From NCBI RefSeq assembly GCF_016902415.1, contig NZ_JACJLV010000002.1, positions 1 through 64,000 of the forward strand: a DNA stretch of 64,000 bases. Direction: 5' to 3'. Made by a program: the position numbers and the translations under genes. Source of the stretch: Mordavella massiliensis (lineage in GTDB: Bacteria > Bacillota > Clostridia > Lachnospirales > Lachnospiraceae). The notes under the pieces are model-generated. The model worked only from the letters and a program-made list of their open reading frames with translations. It was not told the origin of the DNA and did not search any database. Below are positions 34,397 to 43,930 of the stretch, in pieces; within the stretch, counting starts at the first letter, position 1, and every line of letters begins with the position of its first letter.

Positions 34397-35788
34397 ATGG
34401 TAGAAAAGACAATGGACAAAATCGTTGCGCTGGCGAAATCAAGAGGATTCGTTTATCCGGGATCTGAGATCTACGGCGGGCTGGCAAATACATGGGACTA
34501 TGGAAACCTGGGCGTTGAGCTGAAGAATAACGTAAAAAGAGCCTGGTGGCAGAAATTCGTACAGGAGTCTCCCTACAACGTAGGCGTGGACTGTGCGATC
34601 CTGATGAACCCACAGACCTGGGTGGCCAGCGGACATCTGGGCGGATTCAGCGATCCTCTGATGGACTGTAAAGAGTGCCATGAGCGTTTCCGCGCTGACA
34701 AGATGATCGAGGATTATGCAAAAGAAAATGACCTGGAGCTTCCGGACAGCATCGACGGCTGGAGCCACGAGCAGATGGAGCAGTATATCGAGGAGCATCA
34801 GATCCCCTGCCCTACCTGCGGCAAACACAATTTCACCGAGATCCGTGAATTTAACCTGATGTTCAAGACCTTCCAGGGTGTAACAGAAGACGCCAAGAGC
34901 GTGGTTTACCTTCGCCCGGAGACGGCACAGGGTATTTTCGTAAACTTTAAAAATGTACAGCGTACCTCCAGAAAGAAGATCCCCTTTGGAATCTGCCAGA
35001 TCGGTAAATCCTTCCGAAATGAGATCACACCTGGAAACTTTACGTTCCGTACCAGAGAGTTTGAGCAGATGGAGCTGGAGTTCTTCTGCGAGCCGGATAC
35101 GGATCTGGAATGGCACGCATACTGGAAAAAATTCTGTCTGGACTGGCTGAAGACCCTGGGCATCAAGGATGAGGAAATGCGCTACCGCGATCACTCTCCG
35201 GAAGAACTGAGCCATTACAGCAAGGCAACCACAGACGTGGAATTCCTCTTCCCCTTTGGATGGGGCGAACTGTGGGGAATCGCAGACCGTACAGACTTTG
35301 ACCTGACCCAGCATCAGAACGTGTCCAAACAGGATCTGTCTTATTTTGATGATGAGAAGAAGATCAAATACATTCCTTACGTGATCGAGCCGTCACTGGG
35401 AGCGGACCGTATGGTCCTTGCCTTCCTGTGCAGCGCTTATGATGAGGAAGAGCTGGAAGGCGGAGACATGCGTACGGTTCTCCATTTCCATCCGGCGCTG
35501 GCTCCGGTCAAGATCGGCGTGCTGCCGCTGTCCAAGAAGCTGAGCGAGGGCGCAGAGAAGATTTACGCAAAACTGTCCAAAAAGTACAACTGTGAGTTCG
35601 ATGAGCGCGGCAATATCGGAAAACGCTACCGCCGCCAGGACGAGATCGGAACACCGTTCTGCATTACCTATGACTTCGAGTCTGAGGAAGACGGCGCGGT
35701 GACCGTTCGTGACAGAGATACCATGGAGCAGGAGAGAGTAAAGATCGAAGATCTGGAGAGCTATTTCGAGAAGAAATTCGAGTGGTAA
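34397..35788 (+). CDS. glyS: Glycyl-tRNA synthetase, dimeric (alpha2) type
   Basis: This class II synthetase charges tRNA-Gly. The 463 residues are of the eukaryote/archaea-like alpha2 type, not the tetrameric GlyQ/GlyS pair. Motif 2 is in [20 protein letters not shown], motif 3 in [14 protein letters not shown], and the C-terminal anticodon-binding domain starts around [22 protein letters not shown] segment lies in the insertion domain. GAGAGGAATAGGGC precedes the ATG. It has its own promoter and terminator. Other bacterial members of this type are known in Bacillota and Actinobacteria. Confidence 0.97.
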   Translation: MVEKTMDKIVALAKSRGFVYPGSEIYGGLANTWDYGNLGVELKNNVKRAWWQKFVQESPYNVGVDCAILMNPQTWVASGHLGGFSDPLMDCKECHERFRADKMIEDYAKENDLELPDSIDGWSHEQMEQYIEEHQIPCPTCGKHNFTEIREFNLMFKTFQGVTEDAKSVVYLRPETAQGIFVNFKNVQRTSRKKIPFGICQIGKSFRNEITPGNFTFRTREFEQMELEFFCEPDTDLEWHAYWKKFCLDWLKTLGIKDEEMRYRDHSPEELSHYSKATTDVEFLFPFGWGELWGIADRTDFDLTQHQNVSKQDLSYFDDEKKIKYIPYVIEPSLGADRMVLAFLCSAYDEEELEGGDMRTVLHFHPALAPVKIGVLPLSKKLSEGAEKIYAKLSKKYNCEFDERGNIGKRYRRQDEIGTPFCITYDFESEEDGAVTVRDRDTMEQERVKIEDLESYFEKKFEW

Positions 35789-35821
35789 AAAGTGCTGAAA
35801 ATATTCAGAGAGTAAAATAGA

Positions 35822-35856
35822 GAAGGCGTCCGCCGGTTGGAGGGCGCCTTCTTTTG
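35822..35856 (+). terminator. Terminator of glyS
   Basis: GAAGGCG and CGCCTTC flank a GC-rich inner stem and are followed by TTTTG. Confidence 0.8.
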
Positions 35857-35902
35857 TGAAAGTATGACAACCAAAAAGGGGCATATTTTCTTTTTACACG
35901 TT

Positions 35903-37171
35903 TTATAAAATCTTGATCTCCGGATCAAACGGCTTGTCCGCATAGCGTTCCGGATGGATCCGGCGATCACGGAAGTCTGCGATGGCGGTGTAAAGTACGT
36001 CCGTAGAGGAGTTGATACCAGTCTCGCAGGAATCCTGGATAACGCCGATGATAAATCCGACACCTACCACCTGCATGGAGATATCGTTGGGGATACCAAA
36101 CAGGCTGCAGGCCAGCGGGATCAGAAGCAGAGATCCGCCTGCCACGCCGGAGGCTCCTGCCGCACTGGCAGCCGCCAGTACACACATGATCAGCGCGCTG
36201 GGGATCGATACTTCAATACCCAGAGTATTCGCCGCTGCAAGGGCCATCGTAGAAATGGTGATGGCTGCGCCGGCCATATTTACGGTTGCTCCAAGCGGAA
36301 TGGAGATGGAGTAAGTGTCTTCGTCCAGTCCCAGCCGCTCGCACAGTCCCATATTTACCGGGATATTTGCCGCAGAACTTCTGGTGAAGAATGCGGTGAT
36401 AAAGCTTTCCTTCAGGCAGGTGAATACCAGCTTGTAAGGATTTTTGCGGATGAACAAAAATACGATGATCGGATTGATGATCAGCGCTACCGCCGCCATG
36501 GTTCCGACCAGTACCAGGATCAGACGTCCGTATCCAAGGAGGACAGACAGACCCTGTTCGGAAATGGTAGTAAAGATCAGTCCCATGATACCGAAGGGAG
36601 CGCAGTTGATGACCCATCTGACTGCAGTGGAAACTGCGTCAGAGATATTGTCCAGCGCATTTTTGGTTCCTTCGCTGGCGCCTTTGAGCGCGATACCAAA
36701 GATAATGGCCCATGCAAGGATGCCGATGAAGTTGGCGTTGATCAGGGCGTTGACCGGATTATCCACCAGGTTCATCAGAAGATTGGTGATGACCTCTGTA
36801 ACTCCGCTGGGCGGGGTAACGTCGCTGGTGTCCGTGCTCTCAGAAAAGGTAAGAACGATCGGAAACAGCCGGCTTGCCACTACGGCACAGGCTGCAGCCA
36901 CCACATTGCCCGCCATATAAAGGATGACGATTACCTTTAAGTTGGTTTTCTGTCCTTCGCCCATACGGCACAGAGAACTCATGATCAGGAAAAATACCAG
37001 AATCGGTGCAACTCCGCGCAGAGCTCCGACAAATAAATCCCCCAGAATAGAGATCGCGCTTGCCTGCGGTACGACCAGACCGAGAATGATACCGATGATC
37101 AGTCCGCAGATGATCCGTTTCACCAAACTGATGCTGTCCCATTTTTGAATGATGCCTTTGAGTTTTTCCAT
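35903..37171 (-). CDS. sstT: Serine/threonine:Na+ symporter SstT, copy 1
   Basis: SstT is a DAACS-family sodium symporter for serine and threonine. The 422-residue protein carries the substrate-binding serine-rich loop [13 protein letters not shown] and the motif [14 protein letters not shown]. It closely matches the other copy at 37526 along the whole length, so the two arose by tandem duplication. GAGAGGG lies 5 bases before the ATG. It has its own predicted promoter, separate from copy 2. Immediately beyond copy 2 lie tdh and kbl, which degrade threonine, so uptake and catabolism are linked. Confidence 0.93.
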   Translation of the reverse strand: MEKLKGIIQKWDSISLVKRIICGLIIGIILGLVVPQASAISILGDLFVGALRGVAPILVFFLIMSSLCRMGEGQKTNLKVIVILYMAGNVVAAACAVVASRLFPIVLTFSESTDTSDVTPPSGVTEVITNLLMNLVDNPVNALINANFIGILAWAIIFGIALKGASEGTKNALDNISDAVSTAVRWVINCAPFGIMGLIFTTISEQGLSVLLGYGRLILVLVGTMAAVALIINPIIVFLFIRKNPYKLVFTCLKESFITAFFTRSSAANIPVNMGLCERLGLDEDTYSISIPLGATVNMAGAAITISTMALAAANTLGIEVSIPSALIMCVLAAASAAGASGVAGGSLLLIPLACSLFGIPNDISMQVVGVGFIIGVIQDSCETGINSSTDVLYTAIADFRDRRIHPERYADKPFDPEIKIL

Positions 37172-37201
37172 ATTTTCCCTCTCTTTCTTCTTGACACGTT
37201 A

Positions 37202-37225
37202 CCTGTAGCGTGTTAAGATAACGCT
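37202..37225. promoter_or_regulatory. Inverted repeat in the sstT copy 1 leader
   Basis: TAGCGT and ACGCTA are separated by 9 bases, between the predicted start of transcription and the ribosome site. A related GCGCTAATGGCACGCTAAG stretch lies at about 37327. It may be an operator; the factor is unknown. Confidence 0.3.
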
Positions 37226-37242
37226 AAAATAATGATGTTTTT

Positions 37243-37271
37243 AATATACTAGATTTTGGATGATTTGTAAA
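37243..37271 (-). promoter_or_regulatory. Predicted promoter of sstT copy 1
   Basis: On the minus strand, TTTACA (37271-37266), 17 bases, then TATATT (37248-37243). Confidence 0.55.
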
Positions 37272-37443
37272 TGATGACGATGGAAAATATTGAAAAAACA
37301 TGTTTTTCGTCGAAATGCACAAAGAGCGCTAATGGCACGCTAAGAAGTTGTTTGCGCACCTGTATGTGTTTTTTGCATCTTTCGCATACAGGCAGGCGTA
37401 GGTAAAGACGGCGTGTTACTGGCAGGACTGACAGGTATAGGGA

Positions 37444-37476
37444 CAAAAAAAGACAGGCAGAAGATCTGCCTGTCTT
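37444..37476 (-). terminator. Terminator of sstT copy 2
   Basis: AAGACAGGCAG and CTGCCTGTCTT flank AAGAT. On the minus strand the stem is followed by a run of T, ending copy 2 before copy 1. Confidence 0.85.
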
Positions 37477-37525
37477 GAAACCGTATGTAATTGTAAGTCT
37501 TTTGTGTACGCGTGTAATCTGAAAA

Positions 37526-38794
37526 TTACAGAATCTTGATCTCCGGATCAAACGGCTTGTTTGCGTAGTGTTCCGGATGGATCCGGCGGTCGCGGAAGTC
37601 TGCGATCGCTGTATACAGAACGTCTGTAGAAGAGTTAACGCCTGTCTCACAGGAATCCTGGATTACACCGATGATGAATCCGACACCGACTACCTGCATG
37701 GAGATGTCATTCGGGATACCGAACAGACTACATGCCAGCGGGATCAGAAGCAGGGAACCGCCTGCAACACCGGAAGCTCCGGCTGCACTGGCTGCTGCCA
37801 GTACGCACATGATCAGTGCACTGCCGACGGAAACGTGGATATCCAGGGTGTTGGCTGCTGCCAGTGCCATGGTAGAAATGGTGATTGCCGCACCAGCCAT
37901 GTTTACGGTAGCGCCAAGAGGAATGGAGATAGAGTAGGTATCTTCATCCAGGCCAAGTCTTTCGCAAAGCTTCATGTTAACAGGAATGTTCGCAGCGGAG
38001 CTTCTGGTGAAGAACGCAGTGATAAAGCTTTCCTTCAGACAGGTAAAGATCAGTTTGAACGGGTTCTTGCGGATAAACAGGAACACGATGATCGGGTTTA
38101 CAATGAATACAACAGCGGCCATGGTTCCAACCAGTACCAGGATCAGACGTCCGTATCCAAGGAGAACGGAAAGTCCCTGCTCGGAAATGGTGGTGAAAAT
38201 CAGACCCATGATACCGAACGGTGCACAGCTGATGACCCACTGTACGGCGATGGATACTGCATCGGAGATGTGTTCCAGAGCATTTTTGGTTCCTTCGCCC
38301 GCCCCTTTCAGAGCAACACCAAAGATGATGGCCCAGAACAGGATACCAATGTAGTTTGCCTGTACGATGGCATTTACCGGGTTGTCAACCAGGTTCATCA
38401 GAAGGTTGGTTAAGACTTCGGTCACGCCGCTCGGAGGAGCAACATCACTGGTGTCTGTATTCTCGGTAAAGGTCAGGGTGATCGGGAAAATGTAGCTTGC
38501 TGCTACGGCACAGGCTGCTGCAAGAATATTGCCGGCCATGTACAGGATTACGATCACTTTCATATTGGTCTTCTGTCCCTTCCCCATGTGGCAGAGCGAG
38601 CTCATAACCAGGAAGAATACCAGTACGGGAGCGATGCCTCGAAGGGCGCCTACGAACAGGTCTCCGAGAATCGAAATTCCGGATGCCTGCGGAACAACAA
38701 GTCCAAGGATGATACCAATGATCAATCCACAAATGATACGTTTGACCAGACTGATGCTGTTCCATTTGCTAATGATGTTTTTAACTGTTTGCAT
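37526..38794 (-). CDS. sstT: Serine/threonine:Na+ symporter SstT, copy 2
   Basis: This is a second SstT of 422 residues, nearly identical in layout and most of its sequence to copy 1 (same [13 protein letters not shown] and [10 protein letters not shown] motifs, same C-terminus [11 protein letters not shown] apart from one residue). The start is taken as ATG at 38794 (MQTVKNII) by alignment with copy 1; only GAGAAAAG precedes it directly. The good GAGAGG site seen in copy 1 is here about 35 bases further upstream, separated by a hairpin-forming stretch. It is divergent from tdh, with its own promoter and terminator. Confidence 0.92.
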   Translation of the reverse strand: MQTVKNIISKWNSISLVKRIICGLIIGIILGLVVPQASGISILGDLFVGALRGIAPVLVFFLVMSSLCHMGKGQKTNMKVIVILYMAGNILAAACAVAASYIFPITLTFTENTDTSDVAPPSGVTEVLTNLLMNLVDNPVNAIVQANYIGILFWAIIFGVALKGAGEGTKNALEHISDAVSIAVQWVISCAPFGIMGLIFTTISEQGLSVLLGYGRLILVLVGTMAAVVFIVNPIIVFLFIRKNPFKLIFTCLKESFITAFFTRSSAANIPVNMKLCERLGLDEDTYSISIPLGATVNMAGAAITISTMALAAANTLDIHVSVGSALIMCVLAAASAAGASGVAGGSLLLIPLACSLFGIPNDISMQVVGVGFIIGVIQDSCETGVNSSTDVLYTAIADFRDRRIHPEHYANKPFDPEIKIL

Positions 38795-38887
38795 CTTTTC
38801 TCGCAGATATTTCGCATCACAATATCTGCATCCTCTCTTTCTTCTAGATTTCGGATTATGGTCCCCCAATAATAATGCTAAATATCA

Positions 38888-38916
38888 TTATAAAAGAAAT
38901 GCACGGATTTGTAAAT
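38888..38916 (-). promoter_or_regulatory. Predicted promoter of sstT copy 2
   Basis: On the minus strand, TTTACA, 17 bases, then TATAAT (complement at 38893-38888). Confidence 0.7.
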
Positions 38917-38936
38917 ATTAACTTATTATTCGGGCC

Positions 38937-38970
38937 TTGTGTACAAAAAAATGAACAAATTGTACACATG
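38937..38970. promoter_or_regulatory. Inverted repeat between sstT2 and tdh
   Basis: GTGTACAA and TTGTACAC are separated by about 13 bases, between the two divergent promoters. It is a candidate site for a shared regulator. Confidence 0.45.
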
Positions 38971-38987
38971 AAACTCATGAATATCCA

Positions 38988-39016
38988 TTGTGTGTCGTGA
39001 AAATGAATGATATAAT
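38988..39016 (+). promoter_or_regulatory. Predicted promoter of tdh
   Basis: TTGTGT, 17 bases, then TATAAT. Confidence 0.6.
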
Positions 39017-39069
39017 AGTAACGAAATACAAGAATCGTCTGGGGAGACGAAGATATGGGAGGTATCAAC

Positions 39070-40131
39070 ATGAGTGAAAAAAATGATGGAATGATGTGGG
39101 CGCTCGTCAAAGAGAAGCCGGAAGAAGGCTTGTGGATGAAACGGGTTCCGATCCCGGAAGTGGGACCTAACGACGTCAAGATCAAGATCCACAAGACCGC
39201 GATCTGCGGAACAGACGTACATATCTGGCAGTGGAATGACTGGGCACAGCACACTATTCCGATCGGCCTGACAGCAGGACATGAGTATGTTGGCGAGGTT
39301 GTTGAGGTTGGATCCGGAGTGAAGGGCTTCAATATCGGAGACCTGGTATCCGGTGAAGGACACATCACCTGCGGAAAATGCCGCAACTGTCTGGAAGGAC
39401 ACAAAGAAAACTGTAAGGATGCCAAAGGTGTGGGCGTAAACCGCAACGGTGCATTTGCGGAATACCTGGTAATCCCTGCCTCCAACGTATGGCCCTGCAA
39501 CCCGAACATCCCGGAAGAGATGTACGCGATCTTTGATCCGTTTGGAAATGCAACTCACACCGCACTTTCCTACGATGTATTAGGCGAGGACGTGCTGGTG
39601 GCAGGCGCAGGCCCCATCGGTATCATGGCAGCGGCTATCGTTAAATTCGCAGGCGCAAGACACGTTGTAGTGACAGACTTTAACGAGTATCGTCTGGAAC
39701 TGGCTAAGAAGCTGGGCGCTACCAGAGTTGTGAACCTTGCAAAAGAGAAACTGCCGGATGTAATGAACGAGATCGGCATGACCGAAGGATTCGACGTAGG
39801 TCTTGAGATGTCCGGTTCCCAGGCTGCTCTTCATGACATGATCCACAACATGAAGCACGGCGGAAAGATCGCTCTTCTGGGACTGCAGAGAACAGACGCT
39901 ACCGTAGACCTTGAGACAGTGATCTTCAACGGACTGAACCTGCGCGGTATCTATGGAAGAAAGGTATGGGATACCTGGTACAAGATGTCTACCATGCTGC
40001 AGGCAGGACTGGACATTTCCGAGATTATCACACATCACTTCGACATCAAAGACTTTGCGAAGGGATTTGAGGCTATGATCTCCGGAGAGTCCGGAAAAGT
40101 TATCCTTGACTGGTCTCACATCAACGACTAA
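39070..40131 (+). CDS. tdh: L-threonine 3-dehydrogenase
   Basis: This zinc-dependent medium-chain dehydrogenase oxidises L-threonine to 2-amino-3-ketobutyrate with NAD+. The 353-residue product has the catalytic Cys in [20 protein letters not shown], the structural four-Cys lobe (CGKCRNC and ENC) and a Rossmann [10 protein letters not shown]. The ATG at 39070 follows GGGAGGT; an ATG at 39055 overlaps that site. It lies upstream of kbl, whose product uses the unstable product of this step, and divergent from the SstT symporter. Related sorbitol/alcohol dehydrogenases look similar, but the pairing with kbl supports this identity. Confidence 0.95.
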   Translation: MSEKNDGMMWALVKEKPEEGLWMKRVPIPEVGPNDVKIKIHKTAICGTDVHIWQWNDWAQHTIPIGLTAGHEYVGEVVEVGSGVKGFNIGDLVSGEGHITCGKCRNCLEGHKENCKDAKGVGVNRNGAFAEYLVIPASNVWPCNPNIPEEMYAIFDPFGNATHTALSYDVLGEDVLVAGAGPIGIMAAAIVKFAGARHVVVTDFNEYRLELAKKLGATRVVNLAKEKLPDVMNEIGMTEGFDVGLEMSGSQAALHDMIHNMKHGGKIALLGLQRTDATVDLETVIFNGLNLRGIYGRKVWDTWYKMSTMLQAGLDISEIITHHFDIKDFAKGFEAMISGESGKVILDWSHIND

Positions 40132-40215
40132 AACGATCAGGTCAGGACAGGCTGCGTTTAAAAGACGCGGCAGAAAATTACTACTTATTTAATAAGAAAG
40201 AAGGATTTGAACGAA

Positions 40216-41415
40216 ATGGCTCGTAAAAACGATATTTTGGACATTTACGCAAAAGAAGTAGAGGGAATTAAGGAAGCCGGACTTTTTAAAGGCGAGGCTC
40301 CGTTTGTATCTCCCCAGGGCGCAAAAGTAAAGATGGAAGACGGAAGAGAACTTCTTTGCATGTGCGCAAACAACTATCTGGGTCTTGGCGACAGCCCGCG
40401 TCTGATCGAGGCTGCAAAGAAAACCTATGACCAGAAAGGATTTGGTGTTGCTTCCGTACGTTTCATCTGCGGAACCCAGGATATCCACAAACAGCTGGAG
40501 AAAAAGATCTCCAACTTCCTGGGAACAGACGACACGATTCTTTACTCCTCCTGCTTCGATGCGAACGGCGGTCTGTTTGAGACGATCCTGACAGCAGACG
40601 ATGCAGTTATCAGTGATGAACTGAACCACGCATCCATCATCGATGGCGTTCGTCTTTGCAAGGCAAAGAGATTCCGTTACAAAAACAATAATATGGAAGA
40701 TCTGGAAGCGAAATTAAAAGAGGCTGATGAAGCCGGCGCAAGAATCAAACTGATCGCAACAGACGGTGTATTCTCCATGGATGGTATCATCTGCAACCTG
40801 CAGGGCGTATGCGACCTGGCAGATAAATACAATGCACTGGTAATGGTAGACGACAGCCATGCAGTTGGATTCGTAGGAAAAACAGGACGTGGAACTCCGG
40901 AGTACTGCGGCGTACAGGGACGTGTTGACATCATCACAGGAACCCTGGGCAAAGCGCTCGGCGGAGCTTCCGGCGGATATACATCCGGACGTAAAGAGAT
41001 CATTGATCTTCTTCGTCAGAGAAGCCGTCCGTACCTCTTCTCCAACTCCCTGGCACCGGCGATCGTCGGCGCAAGCCTGGAGCTCTTTGACATGCTGGAC
41101 GAGAGCACAGAGCTTCGCGATCACCTGGAGGAAGTAACCGCATACTACCGTCAGAAACTGGTAGACAACGGATTCGACATCATTCCGGGAACACATCCCT
41201 GCGTACCGGTTATGCTGTACGATGAGAAGACAGCAGCAGAGTTCGCAAGCCGCATGATGGACAAGGGTGTGTATGTCGTAGCATTCTCCTATCCGGTAGT
41301 ACCGAAGGGAAAAGCAAGAATCCGTACACAGGTATGCGCAAGCCATACCAAAGAAGATATCGATTTCATCGTAAAATGCTTCATCGAAGTAAGAGAAGAG
41401 ATGGGATTGAAATAA
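40216..41415 (+). CDS. kbl: Glycine C-acetyltransferase (2-amino-3-ketobutyrate CoA ligase)
   Basis: This PLP enzyme splits 2-amino-3-ketobutyrate with CoA into glycine and acetyl-CoA. The 399 residues match the family length. Landmarks are [31 protein letters not shown] and the PLP-lysine motif [21 protein letters not shown] lies 9 bases before the ATG at 40216; a TTG at 40207 is less likely. With tdh it completes threonine breakdown to glycine and acetyl-CoA. Palindrome B4 begins 7 bases after the stop. Confidence 0.95.
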   Translation: MARKNDILDIYAKEVEGIKEAGLFKGEAPFVSPQGAKVKMEDGRELLCMCANNYLGLGDSPRLIEAAKKTYDQKGFGVASVRFICGTQDIHKQLEKKISNFLGTDDTILYSSCFDANGGLFETILTADDAVISDELNHASIIDGVRLCKAKRFRYKNNNMEDLEAKLKEADEAGARIKLIATDGVFSMDGIICNLQGVCDLADKYNALVMVDDSHAVGFVGKTGRGTPEYCGVQGRVDIITGTLGKALGGASGGYTSGRKEIIDLLRQRSRPYLFSNSLAPAIVGASLELFDMLDESTELRDHLEEVTAYYRQKLVDNGFDIIPGTHPCVPVMLYDEKTAAEFASRMMDKGVYVVAFSYPVVPKGKARIRTQVCASHTKEDIDFIVKCFIEVREEMGLK

Positions 41416-41422
41416 CAACAAA

Positions 41423-41467
41423 CAATTTGGGACGTAGACCTTTTGCAAAGGTCTACGTCCCAAATTG
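41423..41467. repeat. Palindrome B4 (45 bp, left of the RAYT gene)
   Basis: Perfect 21-base arms with the core GGGACGTAGACCTTT enclose the loop TGC, flanked by CAATTT/AAATTG. It is 72 bases before the transposase gene. Confidence 0.92.
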
Positions 41468-41471
41468 AAAA

Positions 41472-41510
41472 TCAGGGTGTACCCAAATGACATTTACCCT
41501 GTACCTGAAT
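41472..41510. repeat. Motif C pair left of the RAYT gene
   Basis: TCAGGGTGTACCC and CATTTACCCTGTACC form an imperfect palindrome around AAATGACATTT, with outer TCAGG/CCTGA pairing. Confidence 0.65.
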
Positions 41511-41539
41511 GGAGTTCAGCATCCGAAAGGAGGAGCTGA

Positions 41540-42307
41540 ATGCCAACAAAAAGAAGACAAAAAAGTTTTACAGATTTTTACCATGTTATCGTTAAGGGAA
41601 TCAATAAAGAGAAAATCTATAATCAGCAAAGAGAAAAGATTTATTTCAAAAAAATCATTCTAAAATATCTAAAGAAATATGACGTAGAAATTTACGCATA
41701 TTGTATCATGTCAAATCACGCACATCTGATTATCAAAGCTGAACTCCAGGTTTTATCATTATTTATGGCAGTCGTTTTGGCCGAGTATGCGAATTATTAC
41801 AATTACAAGCATTACAGAAATGGCCATGTATTTCAAAACAGATTTATTAGTGAATGCATTGAAACAGATGCATACTATTGGAATTGTATGCGGTATATCC
41901 ATCTGAATCCTGTAAAGGCGGGAATGGTAAGGCGTCCGGAGCGGTACAAATACAGCAGCATGGCTGAATACATGCTGGAAATGCCCGGGATCATCCATTC
42001 CAATGCAATAAAAAAATATACAAGTACTTTTACAGAATATGAAGAGTTCGAAAAATTTCACGGGGTCAGAGACGTACAGGTCTTTGCGGATATAAAAGAA
42101 GAAATGATGGCAAAGCAGAAAGATGCGGCATTACTGATCGCTGAAGAAATCTGTGAGGAGCGGAATCTCATGACGCTCCTCCAGGTATTTGAGGAAAGCG
42201 AACTTCAGGACTCGTATATCTCGCGCCTAGTAAAAACACTAAAAATCTCAAAAAAGATTGCAAAGAAACTCTGCAATACATTGATGAATGAACTGCAGAA
42301 CAAGTAG
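41540..42307 (+). CDS. REP-associated-type tyrosine (HUH, Y1) transposase (RAYT/TnpA-REP)
   Basis: This 255-residue single-copy transposase-like protein of the IS200/Y1 superfamily resembles the RAYT branch, which mobilises REP palindromes in other bacteria. The HUH motif is in MSNHAHLII (H60, H62). Candidate catalytic Tyr residues lie in AEYANYYNYKHYRNGHVFQN (83-87), followed by the family block RYIHLNPVKAGMV (118-130). A lysine-rich C-terminal part (about 200-250) has a helical SRLVKTLKISKKIAKKL segment suited to DNA binding. GGAGGAGC precedes the ATG. There is no TnpB, no passenger gene, and no target duplication that I can see. It lies between palindromes B4 and B5 and motif-C copies, as expected for a RAYT at home among its repeats. 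Confidence 0.88.
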   Translation: MPTKRRQKSFTDFYHVIVKGINKEKIYNQQREKIYFKKIILKYLKKYDVEIYAYCIMSNHAHLIIKAELQVLSLFMAVVLAEYANYYNYKHYRNGHVFQNRFISECIETDAYYWNCMRYIHLNPVKAGMVRRPERYKYSSMAEYMLEMPGIIHSNAIKKYTSTFTEYEEFEKFHGVRDVQVFADIKEEMMAKQKDAALLIAEEICEERNLMTLLQVFEESELQDSYISRLVKTLKISKKIAKKLCNTLMNELQNK

Positions 42308-42326
42308 TATGAAAAAGAAAATGAGT

Positions 42327-42365
42327 CGGGTACACCCTGATTTACAAAAAGGTACAGGGTAAAAT
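42327..42365. repeat. Motif C pair right of the RAYT gene
   Basis: GGGTACACCCTGA is the complement of the left C1 motif, and GGTACAGGGTAAAATG is the complement of the left C2 motif, so both motifs recur inverted relative to the left side. Confidence 0.65.
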
Positions 42366-42372
42366 GCAAATT

Positions 42373-42406
42373 GGGACGTAGACCTTTTGCAAAAGTCTAC
42401 GTCTCC
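42373..42406. repeat. Palindrome B5 (slightly degenerate, right of the RAYT gene)
   Basis: GGGACGTAGACCTTTTGC pairs with AAAAGTCTACGTCTCC with one missing and one changed base. It precedes the M18 peptidase gene. Confidence 0.85.
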
Positions 42407-42440
42407 TGTTATACTATTGTCAAAGAAAGGAGTTGGAAAC

Positions 42441-43829
42441 ATGGACAGAAAAAATGTTTGGAAAACCTACACGCCTGCCCAGAAGGCAGAGCTTGACCAG
42501 GTGAATGAACGGTACAAGGCGTGCCTGGACGCCGGCAAGACAGAGAGGGAATGTGTTGCGATTACCGTGGAGGAGGCAAAGAAGGCGGGCTATGTCAGCC
42601 TGGCTGAAGCGAAGGCGCCGCTGAAAGCGGGCGACAAGATCTATGCGGTATGCATGGACAAGAGTATTGTGCTGTTTCAGATCGGCAGACAGCCGCTGGA
42701 AAAGGGCATGAACATCCTGGGAGCCCACATCGATTCCCCGAGGATCGACGTGAAGCAGAATCCTCTCTATGAAAGCGATGAGTTCGCGTACCTGGACACT
42801 CATTATTATGGGGGCATTAAGAAGTATCAGTGGCTTACGATCCCGCTGGCGCTGCACGGTGTTGTGGCAAAAAAAGACGGAACGGTGATCAATGTCAGCA
42901 TTGGGGAAAAGGACGATGATCCGGTATTCGTGATCTCTGATCTTCTGGTGCACCTGGCCGCCAAGCAGATGGAGCAGAAGGCCAGCGCGGTGATCGAAGG
43001 AGAGAAGCTGGATCTGATCCTTGCAAGCTGCCCGCTTGAAGAGGCAGAGGGCCTGGACAAGGAGGAGAAGGACGCTGTCAAGGCAAATGTAGTGAAGATC
43101 CTCAAAGAATCCTATAATATTGAAGAGGAAGACTTTGTTTCTGCAGAACTGGAGATCGTGCCGGCAGGCAAGGCAAGAGATTGCGGAATCGACCGCAGCA
43201 TGATCCTGGCTTACGGGCAGGACGACCGTGTCTGCGGCTTTACCTCTCTTTTTGCAATGCTGGATGCGGATGTGCCGGAGCGTACCGCGTGCTGTATCCT
43301 GGTAGACAAAGAAGAGATCGGAAGTGTCGGCGCTACCGGCATGCAGTCCCGCTTCTTTGAAAATGTAGTGGCAGAGCTGATCGCTATGGAGTCCGGTGAA
43401 TCTGAACTGAAGGTAAGAAGAGCCCTGCAGAACTCTAAAATGCTGTCTTCCGATGTCAGCGCAGCCTACGACCCCATGTTCGCGGACGCATTTGAGAAGA
43501 GAAGCTCCGCATTCTTCGGTAAAGGGCTGGTGTTCAATAAATTTACAGGCAGCAGAGGAAAGAACGGCTCCAACGATGCAAATGCAGAATATCTTGCGCA
43601 GATCCGCCGGGCTATGGACGAAGAGCAGGTGGCATACCAGTTCGCGGAACTTGGAAAAGTAGACGTGGGCGGCGGCGGAACTATCGCCTATATCATGGCC
43701 AATTACGGCATGGAAGTGATCGACAGCGGCGTGCCGGTACTGTCCATGCATGCACCCTGGGAGACGACCAGTAAGGCAGATGTTTACGAGGCTTACAAAG
43801 GATACCTGGCATTCCTGAAAAATATGTAA
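42441..43829 (+). CDS. M18-family aspartyl-type aminopeptidase
   Basis: This 462-residue zinc aminopeptidase of the M18 (ApeA/aminopeptidase I) family forms large homo-oligomers and removes N-terminal residues. Metal-site motifs are GAHIDSPRIDVK, DKEEIGSVGATG (catalytic Glu pair) and the final SMHAPWE. GVGGGGTIAYIMANYG is also typical. AAAGGAGTTGGAAAC precedes the ATG at 42441; the frame back to 42387 overlaps palindrome B5 and is rejected. It is cytoplasmic and likely acts on peptides made by proteases such as the M16 enzyme nearby. Confidence 0.94.
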   Translation: MDRKNVWKTYTPAQKAELDQVNERYKACLDAGKTERECVAITVEEAKKAGYVSLAEAKAPLKAGDKIYAVCMDKSIVLFQIGRQPLEKGMNILGAHIDSPRIDVKQNPLYESDEFAYLDTHYYGGIKKYQWLTIPLALHGVVAKKDGTVINVSIGEKDDDPVFVISDLLVHLAAKQMEQKASAVIEGEKLDLILASCPLEEAEGLDKEEKDAVKANVVKILKESYNIEEEDFVSAELEIVPAGKARDCGIDRSMILAYGQDDRVCGFTSLFAMLDADVPERTACCILVDKEEIGSVGATGMQSRFFENVVAELIAMESGESELKVRRALQNSKMLSSDVSAAYDPMFADAFEKRSSAFFGKGLVFNKFTGSRGKNGSNDANAEYLAQIRRAMDEEQVAYQFAELGKVDVGGGGTIAYIMANYGMEVIDSGVPVLSMHAPWETTSKADVYEAYKGYLAFLKNM

Positions 43830-43930
43830 ATACAGGTGTTTCAAGATTGTTAAAACTCTTGACGAATATTGGTAAAACCAGTAAAATAGATGTGCGACTT
43901 AGAAAAATTTAGTTTAGGAGGTCATGACAA

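Noticed and set aside
41423-42406. Ordinary IS200/IS605 insertion sequence
   Set aside because: There is no TnpB, the protein is longer than typical TnpA and has the RAYT block, and the flanking palindromes also occur alone elsewhere.
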